Assembly (NCBI GenBank): GCA_009692765.1
Contig: SHYQ01000004.1
Span: 1-47,042 of the forward strand
Source: Dehalococcoidia bacterium
GTDB lineage: Bacteria; Chloroflexota; Dehalococcoidia; UBA2979
Direction of reading: 5' to 3'
DNA: 47,042 bases
The notes under the pieces are model-generated. The model searched no databases. It saw only the letters and a list, made by a program, of their open reading frames with translations, and was not told the origin of the DNA. This document shows, one piece after another, positions 8,713 to 16,815 of the stretch. Both the position numbers and the translations under genes were made by a program. The stretch's first letter is position 1, and every line of letters begins with the position of its first letter.

Positions 8713-10621
8713 CCCGCTCGAGTTGTACGAGGCGCTGCGCGCGCCGGCCGCGGCGGCGTACGCCGCGTGGCGCAAGCCCGTGCGCCCGCGCATCGACGTC
8801 GCGCTGGACACCTCGTCGCTCGCCAACGGCGCGGCGAAGACGCGCGCCGCGATCGCGGACGCCGTGCGCGCGCGCAACGCCGCGGTCGACCTCGGACGGG
8901 TGCACGGCTACGGCATGCAGTGGTGCCAGCCGCTGGTGACCGTGACCTTCCCCGACGGCGCCTCCGTGATCTACGGCCCCGTGGCCCCCGCCGACGCGCA
9001 GACGATCGTCGACATCGCAACGGGCGCGCTCCCCGCGCGCCACCGGCTCGCCCTCGGCACGGTGGCGGGCGCGGTGGCGGGCGTGCCGAGCATGCGCGAC
9101 CACCCCTTCTTCGCGCTCGAGCCGCGCGAGCGGCGCGTGTTGGCGAGCATCGGGCTGACCGACCCGGAGTCGCTCGACCACGCGATCGCAAACGGCGCGT
9201 ACCACGCCGCCGCGCGCATGCTCGACCGCCACCAGACGCCCGCGCAGGTGCGCCAGGCGCTCGTCGATGCCGGCGTCGGCGGCCGCGGCGGCGGCAACTT
9301 CCCCGCCGGCACGAAGTGGAACTTCCTCGCCACCACGCCCGGCGAGGAGCACTACGTGATCTGCAACGCCGACGAGGGCGACCCGGGCGCGTGGGTGAAC
9401 CGCGTGATCATGGAGGGCGATCCCCACCTGCTGATCGAGGGGCTGCTGATCGCCGCCTACGCCACGGGCTCGCGCGGCGGCTTCATCTACATCCGCGACG
9501 AGTATCCGCTGGCGATCACGCGCATCGAGCAGGCCGTGCGCGACGCCGAGGCCGCCGGCCTGCTGAGCTCCGGTGGATCGGGCGAGGGCATCCTCGGCAC
9601 CGCGCTGCGCCTCGAGCTGCGCGTGATCCGCGGCGCGGGGTCGTACGTCTGCGGCGAGGAGACGGGGCTGATCGCCTCGATTGCCGACGACCGCGGCATG
9701 CCGCGCGTGAAGCCGCCGTTCCCGGCGACCTCGGGCGTCTTCTTCAAGCCCTCGAACGTGAACAACGTGGAGACCTACGCCAACGCGCCGCTGGTGCTGC
9801 GGCACGACGCGCCGTGGTACCACCGCTACGGCACGGAGCGCATGCGCGGCACGCGGCTGTTCTCCTTCTCGGGGGACATCGTGCGCGTCGGCTTCATGGA
9901 GGTGCCGTTCGGCGTGCCGCTGGCGGGCGCGCTCGAGGCGTGCGGAGGGATCGTGCCCGGGCACGCGCTGAAGGCGGTGCAGTCGGGCGGCCCGCTCGGC
10001 TCGATGCTCTCCGCGGAGCTGCTGCCGCAGCTGGACATGGAGAACGCGCCGTTCACCGCGCTGGACGCGCTGCTCGGCGGCGGCGGCATCGTCTTCCTCT
10101 CGGACGCCGTGTGCACGATCCACATGGGTGAGATGTTCGCCGAGTTCGTCGAGGACGAGTCGTGCGGCCGCTGCACCACGTGCCTGCGCGGCAACCAGCG
10201 CATGACCGAGATCTACCGCCGCACGATCGCCGGCGGCGGCCGCCGCGAGGACCGCCACAACCTCGAGCTGATCGACCGCACGCTGCAGTTCTCGAACTGC
10301 ATCCACGGCCAGTTCAGCCCGAAGATCATGCGCAACACGCTGCGCTTCTTCCCCCAGGAGTACGAGCGCCACGCGCTGGGCCACGCCTGCGACGCGCTGA
10401 CGTGCGCCGGGCTGATCCGCTTCCGCGTCACCGACCAGCGCGACCCCGCCCTCGCCGAGGCGCAGGCAATCTGCCCGGTGGGCGCGATCACCGGCGCCCC
10501 CGGCGCGCGCGCCGTGGACGACGCGACGTGCATCCGCTGCGGCGCGTGCACGGACGTGGCGCCGCGCGGCATGGCGCGCGAGGCGGCCCCCGCCGCGCCG
10601 CGCGTGATCGCGCTGGCGTAG
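8705..10621 (+). CDS. nuoF: NuoF-like NADH-binding FMN/[4Fe-4S] subunit with C-terminal ferredoxin-like domain
   Basis: 638 residues, longer than plain NuoF. An N-terminal segment of about 170 residues precedes the core. NADH/FMN site: GRGGGNFPAGTKW, then CNADEGDPGAW and GAGSYVCGEETGL. An SLBB region follows. The N3-type cluster is ESCGRCTTC near residue 486 plus the distant Cys in FSNCIHG. After about residue 561 is a ferredoxin-like tail, CDALTCAGLI...ICPVGAI...CIRCGACTDVAP. Only one of the two usual [4Fe-4S] clusters can be formed there: CxxCxxC of the second motif plus the CP of the first; the ligands of the other are all absent. Known: such tails occur in HydB/HoxF-type diaphorases. Inferred: electrons pass from NADH to an unseen partner. 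Confidence 0.9.
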   Translation: MPSPLELYEALRAPAAAAYAAWRKPVRPRIDVALDTSSLANGAAKTRAAIADAVRARNAAVDLGRVHGYGMQWCQPLVTVTFPDGASVIYGPVAPADAQTIVDIATGALPARHRLALGTVAGAVAGVPSMRDHPFFALEPRERRVLASIGLTDPESLDHAIANGAYHAAARMLDRHQTPAQVRQALVDAGVGGRGGGNFPAGTKWNFLATTPGEEHYVICNADEGDPGAWVNRVIMEGDPHLLIEGLLIAAYATGSRGGFIYIRDEYPLAITRIEQAVRDAEAAGLLSSGGSGEGILGTALRLELRVIRGAGSYVCGEETGLIASIADDRGMPRVKPPFPATSGVFFKPSNVNNVETYANAPLVLRHDAPWYHRYGTERMRGTRLFSFSGDIVRVGFMEVPFGVPLAGALEACGGIVPGHALKAVQSGGPLGSMLSAELLPQLDMENAPFTALDALLGGGGIVFLSDAVCTIHMGEMFAEFVEDESCGRCTTCLRGNQRMTEIYRRTIAGGGRREDRHNLELIDRTLQFSNCIHGQFSPKIMRNTLRFFPQEYERHALGHACDALTCAGLIRFRVTDQRDPALAEAQAICPVGAITGAPGARAVDDATCIRCGACTDVAPRGMAREAAPAAPRVIALA

Positions 10622-10626
10622 CGCCG

Positions 10627-10809
10627 ATGCTCGACGGGCGCTGGCGCTGGACGCGGGTGTGGGTGCTGTTCGCGCTGGCGAGCGTGCTGGCGTTGACGGC
10701 GTGCGCGACGGGCGCGGCCCCGTGCGCGATCACGCGCCCGCTCTCCGTCGTCACGACGCTGCTCGCCGCCGGCATCTCGCTCTTCGACGGCTCGCCCTCG
10801 GCGTACTGA
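10627..10809 (+). CDS. Small putative lipoprotein
   Basis: 60 residues from ATG 10627, 5 bp after nuoF. MLDGRWRWTRVWVLFALASVLALTAC is a lipoprotein-type signal with a lipobox (LTAC), followed by a short, mildly hydrophobic tail ending DGSPSAY. No known domain is recognised. Position suggests co-transcription with nuoEF, but no functional link is visible. It could be a fortuitous ORF; the clear n-, h- and c-regions and lipobox argue for a real gene. Confidence 0.5.
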   Translation: MLDGRWRWTRVWVLFALASVLALTACATGAAPCAITRPLSVVTTLLAAGISLFDGSPSAY

Positions 10810-10840
10810 CGAGCGCGACGCGCGCACCCGGGCGTAGCGA

Positions 10841-11320
10841 TCGAGGACTGATGGGCGCGGCTCATCCCCCTGCCCCCTTCCCGGCGCGGGAAGGGGGTTC
10901 CGAAAGCAGAAACAGAAAGAGGTGCGAGGGGGCTGCGCCCCTCGCGCTCCCGGCGGAGGCGTGCGCGGCAGGCGCACGCCGGAGCGGGGGACGCGACCCC
11001 GGCCCGTTCAGAACCCCCTCCCCGCAGGGGGAGCGGGCAGGGTGAGGCGCGCCTGCCGCGCGCCGTTCCACCGGGAGCGCGAGGGGCGAGCTTCGACGAC
11101 TGCCCGGCCGTGCGACACAGGCGCACACCGGAGCGGGGGACGCGACCCTGGCCCGTTCAGAACCCTCTCCCCGCAGGGGGAGCGGGCAGGGTGAGGCGCG
11201 CCTGCCGCGCGCCGTTCCGCCGGGAGCGCGAGGGGCGCAGCCCCCTCGCAACCAACTCTCCTCATCTTGAACCCCTCCCGCGCCGGGAGGGGGCAGGGGG
11301 CGGGCCGCCCCCGTCAGTCC
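10841..11320. repeat. Composite palindromic repeat cluster R2 with an internal 117-bp direct duplication
   Basis: This fills the 540-bp gap between the convergent lipoprotein and CHAP genes. The outer ends are inverted: GGACTGATGGGCGCGGC (10845-10861) against the reverse complement of 11304-11320, two mismatches in 17. Left hairpin: CCCCCTTCCC (10873-10882)/GGGAAGGGGG (10888-10897). Right hairpin: CCCCTCCCG (11272-11280)/CGGGAGGGG (11284-11292). Inside, 10972-11088 and 11121-11237 are direct repeats of 117 bp with four mismatches. The GCGAGGGG module occurs once forward (about 10924) and once inverted (about 11229-11250). No gene is seen here. Confidence 0.85.
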
Positions 11321-11349
11321 GCGGACGCGCGGCGCCTCGGACGCCCCGC

Positions 11350-11988
11350 TCAGCCCTCGAGGTCGGCGCGCTCGGAGTAGACGAAGCCGAGCAGGCGGTA
11401 GCGGCCCTTGCGCAGCGCCACCTCGTCCCACGGCATCAGGCGGGTGGCGACGATGCCCCAGCCGGTGGTGCGCCAACGCGGCTGGCCGGGGCAGGCGTCG
11501 CCGGCGTTCATCTCGCTCACCACCAGGCCGTCGTCGGTGACCGCCTCGACCCAGGCGCAGTGGCCGTTGAAGGCGCGCGGGCTGGAGACGCCGTCCCAGT
11601 CGTCCCACACCACGATCGTCGAGACGCGCGCGCCCTCGAGGTCGGCGCGCACGCGCCAGCCGGCGGCAGCGGCGTTCCAGAACCAGGTGCGCGCGCCACC
11701 GGACCAGTTCACGCCGGGCTCGGGCGCCACCGTGTCGAAGCGGCGCGCGGCGTACGTGGTGCACTGGCCGCCGCTGCCCTCGCGCACGCTGGCGAAGCCC
11801 TTGTACGGGCGCGCGTCGCGGCCCTCCATGTCGCACGCGCCCGCCGCCCCGGCCACGTGCTCGCCGCGCCCGCGGCCGAGCGGCGCCAGCAGCAGCGCGC
11901 CCGCCGCGGCGCCCGCCAGCGCGCCGGCGAGCCGGCCGAGGAAGGCACGGCGGGAGGCGGGCGCGGGGAGGGCGGGGGCGGTGGACAT
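11350..11988 (-). CDS. Tat-exported CHAP-domain hydrolase
   Basis: 212 residues. The N terminus contains ASRRAFLGRLAGALAG, a twin-arginine signal, and cleavage is likely near residue 50. The mature part has the CHAP (Cys, His-dependent amidohydrolase/peptidase) pattern: GQCTTYAARRFD with C76 as nucleophile, and GHCAWVEAV with H143, followed by the usual xVSEMNAG. CHAP enzymes cut peptidoglycan peptide bonds. The domain ends near FVYSERADLEG and no wall-binding module is present. The ATG is preceded by TAGGCT 8 bp away, which suggests a leaderless or very short-leader transcript. It is divergent from mutS and convergent with nuoEF across repeat R2. Confidence 0.75.
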   Translation of the reverse strand: MSTAPALPAPASRRAFLGRLAGALAGAAAGALLLAPLGRGRGEHVAGAAGACDMEGRDARPYKGFASVREGSGGQCTTYAARRFDTVAPEPGVNWSGGARTWFWNAAAAGWRVRADLEGARVSTIVVWDDWDGVSSPRAFNGHCAWVEAVTDDGLVVSEMNAGDACPGQPRWRTTGWGIVATRLMPWDEVALRKGRYRLLGFVYSERADLEG

Positions 11989-11996
11989 GAAGCGAG

Positions 11997-12002
11997 AGCC
12001 TA
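11997..12002 (-). promoter_or_regulatory. -10 element (TAGGCT) close to the CHAP gene start
   Basis: On the - strand, TAGGCT (12002 to 11997) is followed by 8 bp and then the CHAP ATG. A start point at the usual distance from the -10 would give almost no 5' leader. A similar arrangement is seen at 28196-28201 and 32797-32802. Confidence 0.4.
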
Positions 12003-12098
12003 CCGGGCCGGCGGCCCGCTGTCACCCCCGGTCGCCGGGCACCATCGCCGGCGGCCGGGGCGCGTGCGGCCCGTCCGGCGGGCCCGTCCGCGGGGGCC

Positions 12099-12127
12099 TT
12101 CCGAGGGGAGCGGCGGGCGCGTAGACT
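12099..12127 (+). promoter_or_regulatory. Possible mutS promoter
   Basis: TTCCGA (12099-12104) and TAGACT (12122-12127) are spaced by 17 bp, with the mutS GTG at 12177 about 50 bp downstream. The -35 match is weak. The element lies in a divergent gap that is free of the palindromic repeats. Confidence 0.4.
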
Positions 12128-12176
12128 GAGCGGGTCGGGCCACCCCGCGTCTCCCCGCGGAAGCGCAGCACCCACC

Positions 12177-14951
12177 GTGGCCACGTCTCCGCGCTCCAGC
12201 ACCGGCGGCTCCGCGCGCTCTGGCGCCCACACGCCCGCGCGGCAGCAGTACCTCGATCTCAAGGCGCAGCACCCCGACGCGCTCCTGCTGATCCGCATGG
12301 GCGACTTCTACGAGACCTTCGACGCCGACGCCGAGACGGCGGCGCGCGTGCTCGGCATCGTGCTGACCTCGCGGCCGATGGGCGGCGCCGCGGGTGGGGC
12401 GGAGGCGCGCGTGCCGCTCGCGGGGATCCCCCACCACCAGCTGGAGCGCTACCTCGACCAGCTGGTGGCGGCGGGGCTGCGCGTCGCGATCGCCGACCAG
12501 ACCAGCGTGCCGCCGTCGAAGGGGGGCGCGCCGGGGCTCGTGGAGCGGCGGATCACGCGCGTCGTGACGCCGGGGACGGTGGACCGCGGGGCGCTGCTCA
12601 CCGAGCGCGGCAACAACTGGCTCGTCGCGATCGCCCCCGTCGGCGCCCCCGCGGGCGAGGCCCCCGGGGAGGGCGCGCGCTGGGGGCTCGCCGCGTGCGA
12701 CGTCACCACCGGGGAGCTGGAGCTCTCGCTGGCCGCCACGGAGGCGCTGGCGGGCGAGTGGGCGCGCCTCGCGCCGCGCGAGGTGCTGCTGGCCGAGGGC
12801 ACGCCGGCGACGGTGCTCGCCGCCGCGCTGGGGGCGCTGCCCGACGGGGCGCTGCGCACGGAGCGGCCGGCGCGCGAGTTCCGGCCCGACCGCGCGACGG
12901 CGGCGCTGGCGGAGCGGCTCGGCGTCGCCAGCCTCGAGGGGTACGGGCTCGAGGCCTTCGCGGCCGCCGTGGGCGCGGCGGGCGCGATCGTGGCGTACCT
13001 CGCGGCGACGTGGCCGCAGGCGCTGGCGCACCTGCGCGCGCCGCGCGCGGTGCGCGCCGCGGACGTCGTCTACCTGGACCCGCAGACGCGGCGGAACCTG
13101 GAGCTCTTCGCCCCTTCAGCGGGCGGAGGCGCACCGGGCGGAGGCGCGGCCGGCGCGGGCTCGCTGGTGGAGACGCTGGACCGCACGCTGACGGCGATGG
13201 GGGCGCGGCTGCTGCGCGCGCGCCTGGGGCGGCCGCTGCGCGCGGCGGCAGCGGCCGACGCGCTGCTGGACGAGGTGGCGGCGTTCGTGGACGCGCCGCT
13301 GCCGCGCAGCGCGCTGCGCGGGGCGCTGCGCGGCCTGCCGGACTTCGAGCGGCTGCTGGGGCGCGTGCGCGCCGGCAGCGCGGGGGCGCGCCAGCTGGTG
13401 CAGCTGCGGCGCGGGCTGGAGGCGCTGCCGGCGCTGCGCGCGCGCGCCGTGGAGGCCGGCGCCGCCGCCGCGGCGATGGCGCGCGGGCTCGCCGGGGGCG
13501 GCGAGGCGGCGGCGGCGATCGCGGCGGCGCTGGACGACGACCCGCCGGCGGAGGTCGGCGAGGGCGCGACGGTGCGCGACGGCTTCGACGCGGAGGTCGA
13601 CCGGCTGCGCGCGCTGGCCAGCGGCGCGCGCGACGCGCTCGCCGCGCTGGAGACCGCGGAGCGCGCGCGCAGCGGCATCGCCACGCTACGCGTCGGCTAC
13701 CACCGCGTCTTCGGCTACTACCTCGAGTGCGGGCGCGGGCAGGCGGAGCGCGCGCCGGCGGACTACGAGCCGCGCCAGACGCTGGCGAACGCGCAGCGCT
13801 TCCGCTTCGCGGCGCTGGCCGCGCTGGAGACGGAGATCCTCGGCGCGAAGGAGGCGCTGCTCGAGGCGGAGCGCGGCGTGCTCGACCGCGCGCGGGCGCA
13901 GGCGGCGGCGGCGGGCGCCGAGATCGAGCGCGCGGCGGCGGCGGTGGCGCGGCTGGACGTAGCGGCCGCGCTGGCCGAGGCCGCCGCGGACGGCGGCTAC
14001 GTGCGCCCGGAACTGGCCGAGGGCGGCGCGATCGTGATCGAGGGTGGCCGCCACCCGGTGGTGGAGCGCGGCCTGCCGCGCGGCGCCTTCGTGCCGAACG
14101 ACGTGTCGCTTGGCGGCGGGGCGGGCGGCGGGATGGGCGGCGGGGCCGACATCATCGTGCTCACGGGGCCGAACATGGGCGGGAAGTCCACCTACCTGCG
14201 GCAGACGGCGCTGATCGTGCTGATGGCGCAGTGCGGCGTCTACGTGCCCGCGACGCGCGCCCGGGTGGCAATGGTCGACCGCATCTTCTCGCGGGTGGGG
14301 GCGCAGGACGACATCGCGTCGGGGCGCTCGACGTTCATGGTGGAGATGCTCGAGACCGCGACCATCTTACATAACGCGACAGAGCGGTCGCTGGTGATCC
14401 TGGACGAGGTCGGGCGAGGCACCGCCACCTACGACGGGCTGGCGATCGCGCGCGCCGTGCTCGAGCACCTCCACCACCGGCCCGGCGGGACGCCGAAGAC
14501 GCTGTTCGCGACGCACTACCACGAGCTGACGGCGCTCTCCGGCACGCTGCCGCGCGTGGCCAACCGCGCCGTCGCGGTGCGCGAGGAGGAGCAGGAGATC
14601 GTGCTGCTGCACCGCGTCGTCGAGGGCGGCGCGGACCGCTCGTACGGCGTGCACGTGGCGGCGCTGGCGGGGCTGCCGCGCCCCGTGGTAGCGCGCGCGC
14701 GCGAGTTGCTCGCCGACCTCGAGGCAGCACCGCTCGCTGGAGCGTCCGCCGCGCCGTCCACGGGGGGGCGCGGCGCAGCGCGCGCGGTGGCGGCGGGCGC
14801 GCAACTGGCGCTGGTGGCGGCGGCGGCGGACGAGGCGCTGCTGCGCGAGCTGGCAGCGCTCGACGCCGACGCGCTGACGCCGCTCGCGGCGCTCCAGCGG
14901 CTCTACGAGCTGCGCGCGGCGGCGCGCCGCCGGCTGGGCGTCGAGGGATGA
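12177..14951 (+). CDS. mutS: DNA mismatch repair protein MutS
   Basis: 924 residues from GTG 12177. The N-terminal mismatch-binding domain has RMGDFYETFDADAETAARVL, containing the Phe-x-Glu reader motif, and PLAGIPHHQLERYL. The ATPase has Walker A TGPNMGGKS (about 663-671), the ST(K)YLRQ follow-on, DDIASGRSTFMVEM, Walker B LVILDEVGRGTATYDG, and FATHYHEL. The C terminus ends PLAALQRLYELRAAARR, as in full-length MutS. It recognises mismatches and recruits MutL, whose gene lies 1.9 kb downstream beyond an opposite-strand protease. Slightly longer than typical because of Ala/Gly-rich inserts. Complete and probably functional. Confidence 0.96.
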   Translation: MATSPRSSTGGSARSGAHTPARQQYLDLKAQHPDALLLIRMGDFYETFDADAETAARVLGIVLTSRPMGGAAGGAEARVPLAGIPHHQLERYLDQLVAAGLRVAIADQTSVPPSKGGAPGLVERRITRVVTPGTVDRGALLTERGNNWLVAIAPVGAPAGEAPGEGARWGLAACDVTTGELELSLAATEALAGEWARLAPREVLLAEGTPATVLAAALGALPDGALRTERPAREFRPDRATAALAERLGVASLEGYGLEAFAAAVGAAGAIVAYLAATWPQALAHLRAPRAVRAADVVYLDPQTRRNLELFAPSAGGGAPGGGAAGAGSLVETLDRTLTAMGARLLRARLGRPLRAAAAADALLDEVAAFVDAPLPRSALRGALRGLPDFERLLGRVRAGSAGARQLVQLRRGLEALPALRARAVEAGAAAAAMARGLAGGGEAAAAIAAALDDDPPAEVGEGATVRDGFDAEVDRLRALASGARDALAALETAERARSGIATLRVGYHRVFGYYLECGRGQAERAPADYEPRQTLANAQRFRFAALAALETEILGAKEALLEAERGVLDRARAQAAAAGAEIERAAAAVARLDVAAALAEAAADGGYVRPELAEGGAIVIEGGRHPVVERGLPRGAFVPNDVSLGGGAGGGMGGGADIIVLTGPNMGGKSTYLRQTALIVLMAQCGVYVPATRARVAMVDRIFSRVGAQDDIASGRSTFMVEMLETATILHNATERSLVILDEVGRGTATYDGLAIARAVLEHLHHRPGGTPKTLFATHYHELTALSGTLPRVANRAVAVREEEQEIVLLHRVVEGGADRSYGVHVAALAGLPRPVVARARELLADLEAAPLAGASAAPSTGGRGAARAVAAGAQLALVAAAADEALLRELAALDADALTPLAALQRLYELRAAARRRLGVEG

Positions 14952-15014
14952 GTGCGCGTCGAGGGATGGGTGGGCGGGGCGGGGTGAGCGCGCCTCGCGG
15001 GGCCGGTCGCCTCC

Positions 15015-15169
15015 ACTCCCGCGTGCGCCTGCCGCGCACGCCTCCGCCGGGAGCGCCTCCGCCGGAAGAGCGAGGCGCGCAGCCCACTCGCATCACCTGC
15101 TGCTGTCGGAACCCCCTCCCGCGCAGGGAGGGGGCAGGGGGTGGGCCGCGCCCCGCGTGCCTCGACGCC
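15015..15169. repeat. Composite palindromic repeat cluster R3 (short form)
   Basis: This lies in the 245-bp convergent gap between mutS and the subtilase. It contains the inverted form of the conserved module (CCTCCGCCGGGAGCG near 15041-15055, then CGAGGCGCGCAGCCC) and one right-type arm: CCCCCTCCC (15112-15120) and GGGAGGGGG (15126-15134) followed by CAGGGGGTGGGCCGCG. The left C-rich arm seen in other copies is missing or decayed. The outer end CTCGACGCC (15161-15169) matches the ends of R1 and R6. Confidence 0.75.
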
Positions 15170-15196
15170 ACGCGCGCGTCGCGCGAGGCGCGCGGC

Positions 15197-16627
15197 TCAG
15201 CGCGGGGCGGGGCCGGGCGGGGCGCCGGCGTCCCCGGCGCGCGTCGCGCCGGGGACGCCGGCGCGATAGAGCGGCGCCTCGAGCGCCGCGCCGATGTCGA
15301 GCAGGCCGGGGTCGCCGGGGAGCGCGCCGGGCTGGCGGCTGTTCAGCAGCAGCATGCGCAGCAGCGGCGCGGCGGCCTCCGGGAAGCGCGCGCGCAGCAG
15401 CGCGGCGGCGCCCGCGACGATCGGCGTGGCGAAGGAGGAGCCGCTGGCGGAGGCGTAGGGGCCGTCCGTGCAGATCCAGCCGTGCGTGCCGCAGAACTCG
15501 CGCGGCACCGCGCTGAGCACGTTGACCCCCGGCGCCATGACGTCGACGGCGCCGAAGTTCGTGAAGGCGGCGAGTGCGCGGTAGTCGATGCCCGTCGGGC
15601 CGACGCGTCCGCTGGCGGCGACCGAGATTACGCCGGGGTAGGCGGCGGGATAGGTGATGCCGGGGCGGCCGTCGTTGCCGGCGGAGGCGACGACGAGCGC
15701 GCCGCGCGCCTGCGCCTCCAAGATCACCTCGCGCAGCACGAGCGAGTCGTTGGTGGTGCCGAAGGAGACGTTGATCACGTGCGCGCCCATGCGCGCGGCG
15801 TAGCGGATGCCGGCGGCGGCGTCAGCGATGCGGCCGGTGGCAGTGCAGTCGAGCACCTTGACGGAGAGCAGCCGCGCCTGCCAGGCGACCCCCGTCATGC
15901 CGGTGGCGTTGTCGCCGGCGGCGGCGGCGAGGCCCGCGACGAAGCTGCCGTGGCCGTCGTCGTCCCAGGCGCGCGCGTTGGGCGGCGGCACGTCGTAGCC
16001 GCAGTCGGGGTCGGCGGTCGCCAGCGTGACGAAGTTGCACCCGGCGAAGTCGGCGACGCAGCCGTTGCCGTCGTCGTCGCGGCCGGACAGCGGCTGCTCG
16101 CGCGGGTTGCGGTAGATGCGCTCGCGCAGGTCGGGGTGATCGAAGCCGATGCCGGTGTCGATGATCGCGATGAGCACGCCCACCCCGCCGGTGGAGATCT
16201 CCCACGCCGCCGGCGCGCGGATCACCTCGAGGTAGCCGGACTGCCGCGCGTACATCGGGTCGTCGGGGAGGCGGGCGGCGCGCACGATGGCGTCCGGCTC
16301 GACGCCGCGCGCGAGCCCGCTGGCGGCGAGGCGCGCCGCCAGCGCGGTGGCGTCGCCGCCGCGCGGGACGCGCACGCGCACGGCGGCTTCGCCGGCGCCC
16401 GGGCGCAGCGCGTCGAAGCCGGCGGCGGCGAGCCGTGCGTGCGCCGCGGCGACGTCGAGGCCGCGCGCCGGCGAGACGAGCACGACGTCGGTGTCCGCCG
16501 GGACCGGGAACAGCTCGACGCGGCGCGCGGCGGCGTCCGCGGAGCGCGCGGCCGGCGCAGCGTTGTGCGGCGCGAGCACGGCGAGCACCGTGGCTCCGCG
16601 GGGCGCGGGGTCGTGCGGCGCGAGCAC
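15197..16627 (-). CDS. S8 family subtilisin-like serine protease, probably secreted
   Basis: 476 residues from the first canonical start (GTG, 16627). The catalytic triad is visible: D157 in AIIDTGIGFDHPDL, H226 in DDDGHGSFVAG, S398 in SGSSFATP; the oxyanion Asn is in VVASAGNDG. Residues 36-117 resemble an inhibitor-like prodomain. Several Cys pairs in and near the catalytic domain suggest disulfides and export. In the same frame directly upstream (about 16628-16675) is a clear signal-peptide-like stretch, LLRLSALVALAAVAVLA, but no ATG, GTG or TTG precedes it before the stop at 16748-16750. Either a non-canonical start is used, or one base is wrong or shifted. The gene sits between mutS and mutL on the other strand; no functional link is implied. 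Confidence 0.88.
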   Translation of the reverse strand: MLAPHDPAPRGATVLAVLAPHNAAPAARSADAAARRVELFPVPADTDVVLVSPARGLDVAAAHARLAAAGFDALRPGAGEAAVRVRVPRGGDATALAARLAASGLARGVEPDAIVRAARLPDDPMYARQSGYLEVIRAPAAWEISTGGVGVLIAIIDTGIGFDHPDLRERIYRNPREQPLSGRDDDGNGCVADFAGCNFVTLATADPDCGYDVPPPNARAWDDDGHGSFVAGLAAAAGDNATGMTGVAWQARLLSVKVLDCTATGRIADAAAGIRYAARMGAHVINVSFGTTNDSLVLREVILEAQARGALVVASAGNDGRPGITYPAAYPGVISVAASGRVGPTGIDYRALAAFTNFGAVDVMAPGVNVLSAVPREFCGTHGWICTDGPYASASGSSFATPIVAGAAALLRARFPEAAAPLLRMLLLNSRQPGALPGDPGLLDIGAALEAPLYRAGVPGATRAGDAGAPPGPAPR

Positions 16628-16815
16628 GGCGACGGCGGCCAGCGCGACGAGCGCGGACAGGCGGAGCAGACGCGGCGGCGCGTGGCGCTGGGTAGCGATC
16701 GTGTCCCGCCCGTCTGGGGAGGCCGTGGTGAAAGGCTCGCGCTCATGCTAGCCAGCGGCCGATCGGCGGGCAACCGCGCGGGCCGAGTCCGCCGCGCCCC
16801 GGTGCGGGGGACGCG

